Source of the DNA: Hydrocarboniphaga sp965279055
GTDB taxonomy: Bacteria; Pseudomonadota; Gammaproteobacteria; Nevskiales; Nevskiaceae
Length of the DNA: 64,000 nucleotides
Direction of reading: 5' to 3'
Assembly: GCF_965279055.1 (NCBI RefSeq)
Contig: NZ_OZ257125.1
Coordinates: forward strand, 682,001 to 746,000
This document shows positions 9,275 through 18,972 of this stretch, in pieces (position 1 is the stretch's first letter; the number at the start of each line of letters is the position of its first letter). The translations under genes and the position numbers were made by a program. The notes below the pieces were generated by a model, which was not told the origin of the DNA, made no database searches, and was given only the letters and a program-made list of their open reading frames with translations.

Positions 9275-10945
9275 GTGCAGAAGAGCTTCGACTACATCAT
9301 CGTCGGTGCCGGATCGGCAGGCTGCGTGCTGGCCGAGCGCCTCAGCCGGTCGGGCCAGCACACGGTTTGCGTGATCGAGGCCGGCCCCAGCGATCGCCAT
9401 CCGCTGATCCATATTCCGATCGGCGTCGCCGGCCTGATCGGCAATCGCAAGCTCAACTGGTGCTTCGAGACCGAGCCGGAGCGCCATCTCGGCAACCGGC
9501 GCCTGTTCTGGCCACGCGGAAAGGTGCTGGGCGGTTCCAGCTCGATCAACGCGATGGTCTACATGCGTGGCCACGCCGCCGATTACGACGAATGGGCCGC
9601 GCTGACGCAGGACCCGTCGTGGCGCTACGAAGTGCTGCTGCCGATATTCCGTGAGCACGAAAACAACCAGCGCGGAAGCGATCAGTTCCACGGTGCCGGC
9701 GGCCCGCTCCACGTCAGCGATCTGCGCGGTCACAACCCGCTGTCGGATGTCTACGTGCAGGCGGGCGTGCAGGCCGGCATACCGCTGAACCCGGACTTCA
9801 ACGGTGCCCGGCAGGAAGGCGTCGGCCTGCACCAGGTGACGCAGCGCAAGGGTCAGCGCTGGAGCAGCGCACGCGCGTTCCTGCCGGCACCAGGTAGCCG
9901 CGCCAATCTCACGGTGATGACCGGCGTGGCCGTTACGCGCGTGCTGCTGCAGGACAAGCGGGCCGTCGGCGTCGAGCTGTGCGAGCTGTCGTCGGGCCAG
10001 CGTTCGAGACTGCAGTCGGCGAAGGAAGTGATTCTCTGCGGCGGGTCGGTCAACTCGCCGCAGTTGCTGATGTTGTCCGGCATCGGCCCTGCTGAGCAGT
10101 TGAGGCCGCATGCCATCGAGCAGCTGCATCAACTCGATGGCGTGGGCAAAAATCTGCAGGATCATCTGGACTACACGGTGATGATTCGCGATGCGAGCCG
10201 CAGCAGCATCGGTCTGGCGTTCTCGTTCATCGGCCGCGCCATAGCCGGTTTGATCGACTATCTGTTCCACCGCCGCGGCTTTCTGGCCAGCAACGTCGCA
10301 GAGGGCGGTGGCTTTGCCAGGCTGACGCCGCAGTCGGAGCGGCCGGAAGTGCAGTTCCACTTTCTGCCGACGCTGCTGAAAGATCATGGGCGCCAGCTGG
10401 TGGCGGGCTATGGCTGCACGCTGCATGTCTGCCAGCTGCGTCCCCGGAGCCGGGGCCATGTCGGGCTGAAGTCGGCCGACCCGCTGGCCGATCCGCTGAT
10501 CGTTGCCAACTACCTGGATCATCCGGCCGATGTCGAAGAATTGCTGGCTGGCGTCCGCCTCGTCAGGAAGATACTGGCGGCGCCGGCATTCAAGGCGATC
10601 CATGGCGGCGAAGTCGCGCCCGGCGCGGACGTACAGAGCGACGAGCAGTTGCTGGCCGACATTCGTCAGCGCGCCGAGACCATCTACCACCCGGTCGGCA
10701 CCTGCAAGATGGGCATCGATGCGCTGGCCGTGGTCGATCCCCAGCTGCGCGTGATCGGTATCAGCGGCCTACGCGTCGCCGATGCCTCGGTCATGCCGAC
10801 GCTGATCGGTGGCAATACCAATGCGCCGACGATGGTGATCGCCGAGATGGCGGCGCGGCTGATCCTCGGCGAGCGGCCGGCGGCGCCACCGCAGCACACC
10901 GCGGATCGGCCGGCCCCACGCACGCGCGAGGCGATGGTCGCCTGA
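9275..10945 (+). CDS. GMC-family alcohol dehydrogenase (AlkJ/choline dehydrogenase-like)
   Basis: The product of about 556 residues is an FAD-dependent GMC oxidoreductase. The dinucleotide motif GAGSAG is near the N-terminus, GMC signature 1 (GGSSSINAMVYMRG) follows, GMC signature 2 (GGSVNSPQLLMLSGIG) lies mid-protein, and the C-terminal active-site His is in YHPVGTCKMG. AlkJ of alkane-degrading pseudomonads belongs here and oxidises medium-chain alcohols made by AlkB, passing electrons to quinone. Start choice is uncertain. GTG 9275 has GGAGAG upstream, but ATGs at 9236 and 9260 are also in frame. The gene is in line with alkB and its reductase, so it is probably the second step of that pathway. 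Confidence 0.88.
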   Translation: MQKSFDYIIVGAGSAGCVLAERLSRSGQHTVCVIEAGPSDRHPLIHIPIGVAGLIGNRKLNWCFETEPERHLGNRRLFWPRGKVLGGSSSINAMVYMRGHAADYDEWAALTQDPSWRYEVLLPIFREHENNQRGSDQFHGAGGPLHVSDLRGHNPLSDVYVQAGVQAGIPLNPDFNGARQEGVGLHQVTQRKGQRWSSARAFLPAPGSRANLTVMTGVAVTRVLLQDKRAVGVELCELSSGQRSRLQSAKEVILCGGSVNSPQLLMLSGIGPAEQLRPHAIEQLHQLDGVGKNLQDHLDYTVMIRDASRSSIGLAFSFIGRAIAGLIDYLFHRRGFLASNVAEGGGFARLTPQSERPEVQFHFLPTLLKDHGRQLVAGYGCTLHVCQLRPRSRGHVGLKSADPLADPLIVANYLDHPADVEELLAGVRLVRKILAAPAFKAIHGGEVAPGADVQSDEQLLADIRQRAETIYHPVGTCKMGIDALAVVDPQLRVIGISGLRVADASVMPTLIGGNTNAPTMVIAEMAARLILGERPAAPPQHTADRPAPRTREAMVA

Positions 10946-10988
10946 GCCGCGCCCGCGGACGCGGCGCTGCGCGCAGCCTCGGGCGTGA

Positions 10989-13610
10989 CTAGCGCTGGTT
11001 GAGCAGACCCAGCGCGCGGGCGGTATGGATCGCGGCGGTGCGGCTCTGCACGTTGAGCTTGCCGTACAGGTTGTGCAGATGCCATTTGACGGTGCCTTCC
11101 ACCAGGAAGCACCGTGCGGCGATCTCGGAGTTGCTGAGGCCCTGGTCGATCAGGATCAGCAGTTGTCGCTCGCGCTTGTTCAGCACGACCTTGCTGCCGT
11201 CGATGACCACCGGCTCCTTGAAGTCGCGCTTGGCAGTAGTGGTGCCGATCACGGTCTCGGCCCAGGTGGTGGCGATCTTGTTGCGCGCCAGCGCACCGTG
11301 GTTTTTGATCCAGCGGCCGATCAGCAGCGACAGTTCCTCGCCCTCGTCGATGAAAATGCGCTGATAGTTTTCCAGGCCACCGAGCTCCAGTGCCTCTTTC
11401 AGTGCCGCATCGGAGGCCGCGTCGTTTTTCTGCCGGCTCAAGGTCAGGCTCAGCAGGATCAGCAGCTCGCACAGCTTGTACTGCTGCCGCCCGGCACGCG
11501 CGTGCTCGATCAGCGACGACAGCAGCGGCAGCGCGATATCCAGCCTGCCGTCCGCAATGGCGATGCGCGCATTGACTCGCCCGGCGCGATCGGTGATCAG
11601 GCCCTTGATCGCGTGTGCCCCGGTGGTGGAGATCGCCGTCTGCAGGATGCTCAGCGCCTGCTCCGGCGCTCCGGCGCGCTGCAATAGCAGCGCGCGTTCG
11701 GCACGCAGGCTGATCGTCAGCCGCGGGAAGTTGCGCTGGTCACCGCAACGCTCGCCCTCGGACAGCAGGTCGAGCGCGGCACCGAGGTTGCCGTCCGCAT
11801 GGCGCGCGCGCGCGGCGGCCGAGAATCCGAACACGATGGTGTCGACGATGCCCTGATCGGGCAGCATCGTCAGCGCGGTTGCGAGGATCTCGCGGACGAC
11901 GGCGAGTTCATTGCGTTCGTAGCGGATGAAGGCCTCGATCGCCAGCAGCATCGAGCGCTGTCCATCGAGTCCGGCGTTGGCCGGGCAGTGGTCGAGGCCG
12001 CGGCTGATTTCCACCAGTGCGTCGCGATGCTGCCCCTGTTTGATCAGTGCCAGCGCGCCGACGATGTGCGCCCACGACGCCCCGTACTCGGACTTGGACT
12101 TGGTGAACGCCGTGGCCGCCTGACGCAGCGAGGCCTGCGCTCCGGCGATGTCGCCCAGGCATTTTTGCTGGAAGCCGTAGACCGTCCACGCGGCACCGGT
12201 GAAGAACAGGTTTGAGCTCGAGGGTTCCTGCTCGAGCCACTCGTAGGCCAGCCGGCCGCCGGTTTCGTAGTCGTCGCTGAGCGCCGCGATCACCGCACGC
12301 TGCAGGCCGGCTTCACCGCCGGCGCTGCCGGAGACGGCGTTGGTCTGGTCGTCGATTCTCTCCTCGGCCAGCACGAAGCGCCGGCGAAAAATCAGTGCCC
12401 AGGTCGCGAGCTGGTAGAGAGTGGCGTCGCGGTATTGGGCGATGTGCTCCCATTGGTCGACCAGCGATACGAAGGTCTGATGATGGCCGGTGACGAACAC
12501 CATCTCGGTACCCAGCAGTACCAGCCATTCGCGTGCGACCTCCAGGTAGGCCGTATTCAGCTCCAGCAGCAGGCGCACCGCGGCCGGCGCCTGGCCGTGC
12601 TCCTGCAGCCAGGTGGCGGCCAGGAACATGATCTTGGGCTTGTCGGCATTGAACTCGGCCGCCAACAGCCGCAAGGCGGTTTCCCTGACCAGGCCGTGCA
12701 GCACGATCCGCGGCTCGTTCCGCTCCGAGCCGACCTCCTGCACGATGCCCAGCGTGGACAGCCGTAGCAGGATCGGGTCGAGGTTGCCGTCTGCGGAGAA
12801 TATCGAGCGAAACAGCGACAGCTGTGCAGGCCCGACGCAAGACAGCATCCACAACAGCTTGCGCTCCTGGCTCTCCAGACGATTGAGGAATTTCTCGTAT
12901 ATGTAGTCGCGCACCGGGCCCAGGATCGCCACCGTCGAGCCCGAGCCGAACGGCAGGCTCTCGATCGGTATCGCGAAGGCCAGCTTGACGATGGCGGGCC
13001 ATCCGTTCGTGGCTTGGGCCAGCCACTCGACCTGGCGCTCGCTGAGTTCGTGCCCGTGATGGCGCGCCAGCAAGGCGATCTCGCTCTTGGTCAGACGCAG
13101 CGACTCGGAGCCGATCCATTGCACCTTCGAGCTCGACAACAGGTCGGACAAGCCGATGTCCAGCGCAACCGGCTGCGTGGTGATCAGTATCTGCAGCTGG
13201 CCGCCGGCTGCCATCAGCAAGCGCTTTACGTAGCCGGCGGTTTCGCTGCCGGCGACCAGATGGACGTCGTCGAACACCAGCCGGATGCCTTGCTCCTGGT
13301 CGGCCAGCTGATCGGTGATGCGCGAAAACCGATTGCTCAGCAGCGACGACTCATCCAGGCCGCCGCCTTCGACCGGCGCTTGCTTGCCGGCGAGTTCATC
13401 GGCCAGACGTTCGAGAAAGACGGCCGGGTCGCAGGACTCGGCGTCCATTGCGATCCAGATCGCGCGTGCCGGCTTGGCCACTTTCTTCAGCCAGGCTTGA
13501 GCAAGCAGTGTTTTCCCGTAACCGGATGGTCCTTCGATCACCACGATCGGCCGTGAATCATCGGCAATCAGGCGGTCGCGACTTATCTGGAACAACGGGA
13601 ACTCATGCAT
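10989..13610 (-). CDS. AlkS/MalT-like LuxR-type transcriptional activator
   Basis: The 873-residue regulator has an N-terminal STAND ATPase domain with a P-loop (GPSGYGKT, residues 27-34) and a Walker B-like LVFDDVH. A long TPR-like helical region follows, and a C-terminal LuxR helix-turn-helix (NSEIAARCFLVEGTVKWHLHNLYGKL). This is the MalT/AlkS architecture, and AlkS (about 880 residues) activates alkB operons in response to alkanes. The gene converges on the alkB operon 43 bases away. The ATG at 13610 has CCAGGAGCG upstream; the frame continues further 5' but that extension is low-complexity and unlikely. Control of the alk module is inferred from position and family. Confidence 0.85.
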   Translation of the reverse strand: MHEFPLFQISRDRLIADDSRPIVVIEGPSGYGKTLLAQAWLKKVAKPARAIWIAMDAESCDPAVFLERLADELAGKQAPVEGGGLDESSLLSNRFSRITDQLADQEQGIRLVFDDVHLVAGSETAGYVKRLLMAAGGQLQILITTQPVALDIGLSDLLSSSKVQWIGSESLRLTKSEIALLARHHGHELSERQVEWLAQATNGWPAIVKLAFAIPIESLPFGSGSTVAILGPVRDYIYEKFLNRLESQERKLLWMLSCVGPAQLSLFRSIFSADGNLDPILLRLSTLGIVQEVGSERNEPRIVLHGLVRETALRLLAAEFNADKPKIMFLAATWLQEHGQAPAAVRLLLELNTAYLEVAREWLVLLGTEMVFVTGHHQTFVSLVDQWEHIAQYRDATLYQLATWALIFRRRFVLAEERIDDQTNAVSGSAGGEAGLQRAVIAALSDDYETGGRLAYEWLEQEPSSSNLFFTGAAWTVYGFQQKCLGDIAGAQASLRQAATAFTKSKSEYGASWAHIVGALALIKQGQHRDALVEISRGLDHCPANAGLDGQRSMLLAIEAFIRYERNELAVVREILATALTMLPDQGIVDTIVFGFSAAARARHADGNLGAALDLLSEGERCGDQRNFPRLTISLRAERALLLQRAGAPEQALSILQTAISTTGAHAIKGLITDRAGRVNARIAIADGRLDIALPLLSSLIEHARAGRQQYKLCELLILLSLTLSRQKNDAASDAALKEALELGGLENYQRIFIDEGEELSLLIGRWIKNHGALARNKIATTWAETVIGTTTAKRDFKEPVVIDGSKVVLNKRERQLLILIDQGLSNSEIAARCFLVEGTVKWHLHNLYGKLNVQSRTAAIHTARALGLLNQR

Positions 13611-14143
13611 CAACCGCTCCTGGCGCCGCTTCGATGCGACTGGCTTTCGCTCGCTATGGTATCCGACCGGCAGGCCTTGCCAGCGGCCGCTGCGCAGCTG
13701 CCGAACGGTATGCACTCGCCGCAGTAGGTGCGCAGCTGCAGCTCCTCGTATCGGCGTTCGGGCCATTTGCGGCTGACGCAGTGGGATGCAGCAGGAGCAC
13801 CGACCGAAATGTCGCGCACGCGGCGCCTTACATATCCAAAGTTGGGTGACTCGACGTATCGGCCGAAGGATCATGCAAGGCTGGCGTTACGCCCGATCTT
13901 TGCCCACGTCGTCATTGCCGCGAGCCGCCGCATCCAGCATGGGCGCGCTGCAGGTGTCCCAGCGAGTGCCGGTTCGGAGCGAGCGTCGTTTGCCTTCTGC
14001 GGGCGCCGCATGCAGACCAGCAGGCTCCTCGCCGCGAGCGGCGCCAATGCCTGAAACAGAATCACCGAGATCGGTCGCGGGACGATCTAGGAAACCATCA
14101 GCGCCCGCTGCACAGCGGCGCGCGCCGCGATATCGGACCAGTC
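13611..14143. other. 533-bp non-coding stretch between divergent regulator and ligase genes
   Basis: I see no convincing gene here. Reading frames across it are Arg/Ser-rich shadows without ribosome sites. It must contain the promoters of the AlkS-like gene (leftward) and the acyl-CoA ligase gene (rightward). I found no strong palindrome or consensus promoter. Confidence 0.5.
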
Positions 14144-15784
14144 ATGAATGAAAATGCGGATGCACCGGCAGGCCAGGCAAACGCCTACCCGTTGTTGATC
14201 AAACAGCTTTGGCTTTCGCCGCTCGCGATATCCGCCAACCAGCAGATCGTCTACAAGGGAACGCATCGGCAGACCTACCGGCAAACCCGGCAGCGCATCG
14301 CTCGCCTGGCCAACGTGCTCCAGACCATCGGCGTTCGCGCCGGCGACACCGTTGCGGTGATGGACTGGGACAGCCATCGATACCTGGAATGCTATTTCGC
14401 CATCCCGATGATGGGCGCAACGCTGATGACGGTGAACGTGCGGCTGTCGGCCAGCCAGATCGCCTACACGCTGAACCACAGCAAGGCGCAGGTGCTGTTG
14501 ATGCATGCGGACTTCAAGCCGGTCGTGGACGAGCTGCGTGCCGAGCTCGAACATGTCCGCCATATCATCTGGCTGGCGGACGATGCGGGCTTGCCCGTAC
14601 CCGGCTTGCCGGTGTGTGTCGGCGAGTACGAGAACCTGCTGTCGCAGGCGCAGCCCGATCATGTTTTCCCGGACTTCGACGAGAACACGCGAGCCACCAC
14701 GTTTTATACGACCGGTACGACCGGCCAGCCCAAGGGCGTGTACTTCAGCCATCGGCAACTGGTGCTGCATACCTTGTCGGGCATGGCGGCCCTGGCCAGC
14801 CCGGAGGTGTCGCAGCGATTCCATCGCGGCGATGTCTACATGCCGATGACGCCGATGTTCCATGTGCATGCCTGGGGCATGCCGTACATCGCGACGCTGC
14901 TCGGCGTAAAGCAGGTTTATCCAGGGCGCTACATGCCCGACGAACTGCTCAGGCTGATCGACACCGAGGCGGTGACGTTTTCGCATTGCGTGCCGACCAT
15001 TCTGCAGATGCTGCTGTCGTCAGCGTCGGCGACGTCCGTCGACCTGTCACGCTGGAAAGTCGTCATCGGCGGCGCGGCGCTGTCGGGCGGCCTGGTCGAC
15101 GCGGCGCGAGACCGCGGCATCGATGTGTTCGGCGGCTACGGCATGTCGGAGACCTGCCCGCTGCTGTCGATCGCGCAGTTGCACCCGGCACTCGGCACGC
15201 TCGACCGCGAGACCGAAGTGGTGTGGCGCTGCAAGGCCGGTGCGGCGGTCCCGCTGGTGGAACTGCGCTGCGTCGATTCGCAGCTGCAGGACGTGGCCGA
15301 GGATGGCGCGGCCTCCGGCGAAGTCGTCGTCAGGGCGCCATGGCTCACGCAAGGCTACCTGGACCGCCCCGAGGCATCGGCCGAACTGTGGTCGGGCGGC
15401 TACCTGCATACGCAGGACATCGGCTACTTCGAGCAGGGTTACCTGAAGATCACCGATCGACTCAAGGACGTGATCAAGACCGGAGGCGAATGGGTGTCGT
15501 CGCTGGAGATCGAGGATCTGCTGTCGCAGCACGTCGCGGTCGCCGATTGCGCCGTGATCGGAGTGGCGGACGAGAAGTGGGGCGAGCGGCCCCTGGCACT
15601 CGTCGTCACCCGCCCAGGACATCAATCCAGTGAAGTCGCACTCAAGGGCCACCTGGCGGCCTACTCCGCGAACGGCCAGATTTCCAGGTTCGCCGTGCCG
15701 GCGCGGATCGTGTTTGTCGATGTCATCGCCAAGACCAGCGTTGGCAAGAACGACAAGAAGACACTGCGCGAGCGCTTCGGCTGA
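14144..15784 (+). CDS. AlkK-like acyl-CoA synthetase (AMP-forming)
   Basis: The 546-residue ANL-superfamily ligase would convert a fatty or alicyclic acid to its CoA thioester via an acyl-adenylate. The P-loop-like motif TTGTTGQPKG is near residue 187, GYGMSETCP (A5) near 327, and the hinge region reads DRLKDVIKTGGEWVSS. The catalytic lysine lies in the C-terminal TSVGKNDKK. Length and motifs match medium- to long-chain ligases such as AlkK. It lies next to the alk regulator, which suggests activation of the acid made by AlkB, alcohol and aldehyde oxidation. No strong ribosome site precedes the ATG, so the start is less certain. Confidence 0.87.
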   Translation: MNENADAPAGQANAYPLLIKQLWLSPLAISANQQIVYKGTHRQTYRQTRQRIARLANVLQTIGVRAGDTVAVMDWDSHRYLECYFAIPMMGATLMTVNVRLSASQIAYTLNHSKAQVLLMHADFKPVVDELRAELEHVRHIIWLADDAGLPVPGLPVCVGEYENLLSQAQPDHVFPDFDENTRATTFYTTGTTGQPKGVYFSHRQLVLHTLSGMAALASPEVSQRFHRGDVYMPMTPMFHVHAWGMPYIATLLGVKQVYPGRYMPDELLRLIDTEAVTFSHCVPTILQMLLSSASATSVDLSRWKVVIGGAALSGGLVDAARDRGIDVFGGYGMSETCPLLSIAQLHPALGTLDRETEVVWRCKAGAAVPLVELRCVDSQLQDVAEDGAASGEVVVRAPWLTQGYLDRPEASAELWSGGYLHTQDIGYFEQGYLKITDRLKDVIKTGGEWVSSLEIEDLLSQHVAVADCAVIGVADEKWGERPLALVVTRPGHQSSEVALKGHLAAYSANGQISRFAVPARIVFVDVIAKTSVGKNDKKTLRERFG

Positions 15785-15859
15785 ACATCTGCGCCGGCGG
15801 CGACGGCGCGGCGCCCGTCGCCGCGCCGGGTGCGGCTGGCGACGGGTCGCGCGCCAGTA

Positions 15860-16819
15860 TTACTCGATGTAAACCGGGCCGAACATGGCGACGCCCAGTG
15901 GCTCGTTGGCGGCGCTGACGAGATCCGGAGTCACCTCGACGGTGTAACGCCCCGGGTGCAGATTGCGCACCAGCAGCACGTGTCGATTCTGCCCGGACTC
16001 GAAGCTCACATCGACGCGTTCGCCGTCGCGTCGCAGCAGGTGGATGTTGCGCGCGGCAGAGCGCGCCGCCACTTCGCGCGAAAAGCGGAACACCAGCGTT
16101 GGCTCGGCGGGTGCCTGGCCGATGTACTGGATACCGAAGCGTGTCGCGTCGGCGGGCGTCCACCACGGCGTCAGCACGTCCGCGGCGAACGGCGTCGTGG
16201 CGATGCGTCGCGCAACATGCTGTACGCCCGGCTTCTTCACGCTGCGGGCATCGTCCATGCGCGACGGCGGTGCTTCGACGGTCGCGGCTTCTGCGTCGAT
16301 AGCCGGCGCCGTTGCAATCTCGCTTGCGACTTCAGTTGAGGCTTCTGTCGCGGTCGTGGTTTCGGTCGCCGCCGATGGCGTGTCGCCATCAGACGCCGCC
16401 AGTACCGTCGCGTCCGCGCGAGCCGGCTCGGGCGATACGGCATCGACGGAGGACGCGACCGGATCCGGCGCCGTCGCTGGCGCATCGATGCCGGCGATTG
16501 CCTCGGGTAACGAGTCCGTCTCGGATGGTGCTGCGATGCTGCGACTCGCCGCTGTGGGCGAAGCCGCAGCGACATCGACGGCATCGATGCCGGGGACCGC
16601 CTCGGGCAGCAGGTCGTTGTCGGTGAGCGACACCGCCATAGGCCAGCCTGAAACAGGGGTTGCGGTCGAAGGCGCATCGGTACCCGGCGGCGCCGATACC
16701 GTTGATGCGGAGCCGCGGTTGTCGCAGCCGCCGATGGCCGTCGCAGCCGACAGCAGCGCCAGACTCATGCATGACCATCGGCCAAGACCCCGACCCTGGG
16801 GGAAGCACAGCAACGTCAT
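15860..16819 (-). CDS. Putative lipoprotein with repetitive acidic Ala-rich region
   Basis: The 319-residue product has a lipoprotein signal with lipobox AIGGC near residue 32, so it should be lipid-anchored. Residues of about 35-195 are Ala/Thr/Ser/Glu-rich and contain two near copies of a motif (LLPEAVPGIDA and SLPEAIAGIDA) about 40 residues apart. The C-terminal 110 residues form a compact beta-rich domain reminiscent of bacterial Ig-like (Big_5/SbsA) domains. GGGAG lies 8-9 bases before the ATG at 16819. I do not recognise a characterised family. A role at the cell surface is plausible but unsupported. Confidence 0.7.
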   Translation of the reverse strand: MTLLCFPQGRGLGRWSCMSLALLSAATAIGGCDNRGSASTVSAPPGTDAPSTATPVSGWPMAVSLTDNDLLPEAVPGIDAVDVAAASPTAASRSIAAPSETDSLPEAIAGIDAPATAPDPVASSVDAVSPEPARADATVLAASDGDTPSAATETTTATEASTEVASEIATAPAIDAEAATVEAPPSRMDDARSVKKPGVQHVARRIATTPFAADVLTPWWTPADATRFGIQYIGQAPAEPTLVFRFSREVAARSAARNIHLLRRDGERVDVSFESGQNRHVLLVRNLHPGRYTVEVTPDLVSAANEPLGVAMFGPVYIE

Positions 16820-17062
16820 CGATCGATCTCCCGTGATACCGCCTGCGCGCGCACCCGAAGACCGGGTAACCGCCTTGCCTGCGCGCTCAGTGCAGCGAGT
16901 CGTCTACGTTAAGTCGGCTCGTCCGAAGTGGGCACTAGCGAAAGTTAGGTCATCGACCGAAGATGCTTCCAAGGCACGAGCGACGCCTGCGGGCCGTGGG
17001 CTAAAGCGCCAGGATTCGGCGACTGCATCGAGGCTGACGTGCGAACACCTGTCAGCGAATGA

Positions 17063-17353
17063 TCAGATCGATCCCTCGCCGAAAGATGCGATGGCGGCGA
17101 ACACCAGCGCGAACCAGCGGCCCGCGCCAGTGCGCCGGTACTTCGCACGATCCCATACCGGATACGAGACGCGCTGATCGCTAGAGTCGAAGCGGCCCTT
17201 CGTCGCGCGCGAGAACCGGTGCGGTTCGGGCTGCAGTACGGGCCGGCCATTCGCGAAGCCGGCACCGGAACTCTAGACGATGGCGGTCGCTTGGATGTGC
17301 GCCACGGTCACGCCCAGGCTCGCGGCGCTGTCGACGAAGTGCTGCGCGGTCAT
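17063..17353 (-). pseudogene. Remnant of an N-acetylmuramidase (DUF3380-like) gene
   Basis: Read on the minus strand from an ATG at 17353, the frame gives MTAQHFVDSAASLGVTVAHI, an in-frame TAG where the family has Glu (VESSGAGF becomes V-stop-SSGAGF), then GRPVLQPEPHRFSRATKG and VSYPVWDRAKYRRTG. This order resembles the start of the N-acetylmuramidase domain found in phage endolysins and some effectors. Similarity fades after about 90 codons, and the TAG removes the glutamate expected at the active site. The piece is therefore both interrupted and truncated. Family assignment is from memory of the motif pattern, with moderate certainty. Confidence 0.55.
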
Positions 17354-17573
17354 AGGCGTGGTTCGTCCCGTAGCTCCACCACCGCCGGGCGCTAGACAGG
17401 AGCGCCATGATCCAGCATGGCTTCGCCTGCAGGCCGCTATCTCATTGCCATGACACCATTGTGTAGCGGCCAAACACGAGCTCTCTACTGCGATGGCGTC
17501 GATCGGTTGAGTCCGCGGTCCGGAGGACATTTACTTCGAACAGCTAACCAGTATCGTGGACGATCGAAGCGAA

Positions 17574-18056
17574 CTATTTGGCCGTTTCGCCCTTCGGTTT
17601 CCAATTGCAGTTTTGCATCGGATAGGCGGTGAACATCGCGTTCATAATCGCCTGTTCGGCTGGCCGACTCAGATCACCAGGGTTGTCGTGAAGGTAGGTC
17701 GTGACGATCTGATTGATTTGTCCCTGGGTCAGCCCGTCCTGAGGGCAATAGCCGTTGAACATGATGAACATTTCGGGGTTCTGCAACGTCGCATTGGCGA
17801 CCTTCTCGGCCTCTTCGGCCGACTTCCCCGCGTTGCGGGCGATCGATGACATCAGTCGGAAGCTGCTTGTGCGCGAGGCCATTACATAGCTGTTGACGGT
17901 GCCGTTGATCAGGCCGGTGCACAAGCCTTTTTCCATCGGCGTCTTAGCAGTGCAGAAGCCGACCAGGTCTGCACCGGTGTACGCCAAGGCAGGGGTCGAT
18001 ACCGCGGCCAGCAAAGCAATGGCACCAATGGTTGAAGCGATGTTGGTAGTTTTCAA
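17574..18056 (-). CDS. Rap1a/Tai-like periplasmic protein
   Basis: The 160-residue protein has a signal peptide (cleavage after ALA) and four Cys residues that could form two disulfides. Its C-terminal half has the Rap1a/Tai pattern: GYCPQDGLTQGQ, then a helix with a YLHDNPGDL-type segment, and an AMFTAYP end. Rap1a family members include periplasmic immunity proteins against type VI secretion amidases, but many are uncharacterised secreted proteins. AGGAG precedes the ATG at 18056. It is adjacent to the muramidase remnant, which hints at a decayed toxin/immunity arrangement. No other secretion gene is near. Confidence 0.65.
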   Translation of the reverse strand: MKTTNIASTIGAIALLAAVSTPALAYTGADLVGFCTAKTPMEKGLCTGLINGTVNSYVMASRTSSFRLMSSIARNAGKSAEEAEKVANATLQNPEMFIMFNGYCPQDGLTQGQINQIVTTYLHDNPGDLSRPAEQAIMNAMFTAYPMQNCNWKPKGETAK

Positions 18057-18972
18057 TGGAATCTCCTGGGTCCCGGGCGCGATCCTATAGCAGCCTCGGA
18101 TGGCTGCATATGGTATGGAAGCATCCGGTCTCGCATTTGTGCCCCGAAGGCGCCGCCACCGCGGCGAAGGCCGCCGAGGTGCATCCCGCCCCGGCGGCCT
18201 TCTGTACCGATGGAGATCGCGAGGAACCTACTGCGCAAAAACCGATAGAGCTTCGTCGGTCGCCAAGGCGTCCGAGCCGCCAACCGCGGGAGGCCCAGCG
18301 ACCGGTGCGGCTTCAGCTGCGTCTGAGCTTTGTGCGATGGCTGGCGTCACTGCAAGCATCGCTAGCATTCCGCCGGCTGTAGCCAGGGCGGTGGCCCGGC
18401 GGATCGCCAGCAGATACGGGTTCAAGCGGATATGCGTCGCAGCTCATCCCACCGCCTACGGTGTCGATGAGGTCATAGGCTGACATCACACTACACGAGC
18501 GGCTTTTAGGGAGCAGCCGCCGCGCATCGACGTCCCTTGTCGAGTGCCCTGCATCCCCTGAGTCTTACTGCCTGGGATTGCCGTTGCGGTCGTGCGATTC
18601 GACCTTTCGGCGGCTGTCGGGCGTTTTCCCTGACAGGAGAAAGTTCAACGATATAAATAGTATTGCTACATACCGATTAATGACAAAGGCGAATTGCCAG
18701 CGGTATCAATCGGGCGACGACAGGGGCGATGGTGCAAAATTTGGCCGCAGATGAACAGAAGAAGCCTGTAGAGTCGCTACGGCAGGAAAACCTGCGTTGG
18801 TAGACCTAACGGAATGCGATTCGACCGCGATGGCAGGCAAATCCGGCACCGCCACCGGCCCGGGTCCATTGCTTCCTCAATAATCGTATGACACCATCCT
18901 AAAAACGCGGGTGTCCGTGACCCGCACGCGACGGGGCATGCCGTCCCGCGTGATCATGCGGAGGAGAGCAGC
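18057..18972. other. 916-bp gene-poor region with regulatory-looking elements
   Basis: No convincing gene is present. A minus-strand frame at 18228-18425 starts only at TTG and encodes a signal-peptide-like 65-residue sequence (LAVTPAIAQSSDA), which could be the N-terminal stub of a lost secreted or TonB-receptor gene. An AT-rich patch at 18640-18700 contains TAGTAT (18658-18663). Close to the dehydrogenase gene an inverted repeat GCGGGT/ACCCGC (18907-18912 and 18920-18925) lies in the probable leader. The rest shows nothing I can name. Confidence 0.45.

Noticed and set aside
18228..18425. A 65-residue signal-peptide-like frame on the minus strand
   Set aside because: It starts only at TTG without a ribosome site and ends abruptly. 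At most it is a stub of a lost secreted protein, so it is mentioned only in the region entry.
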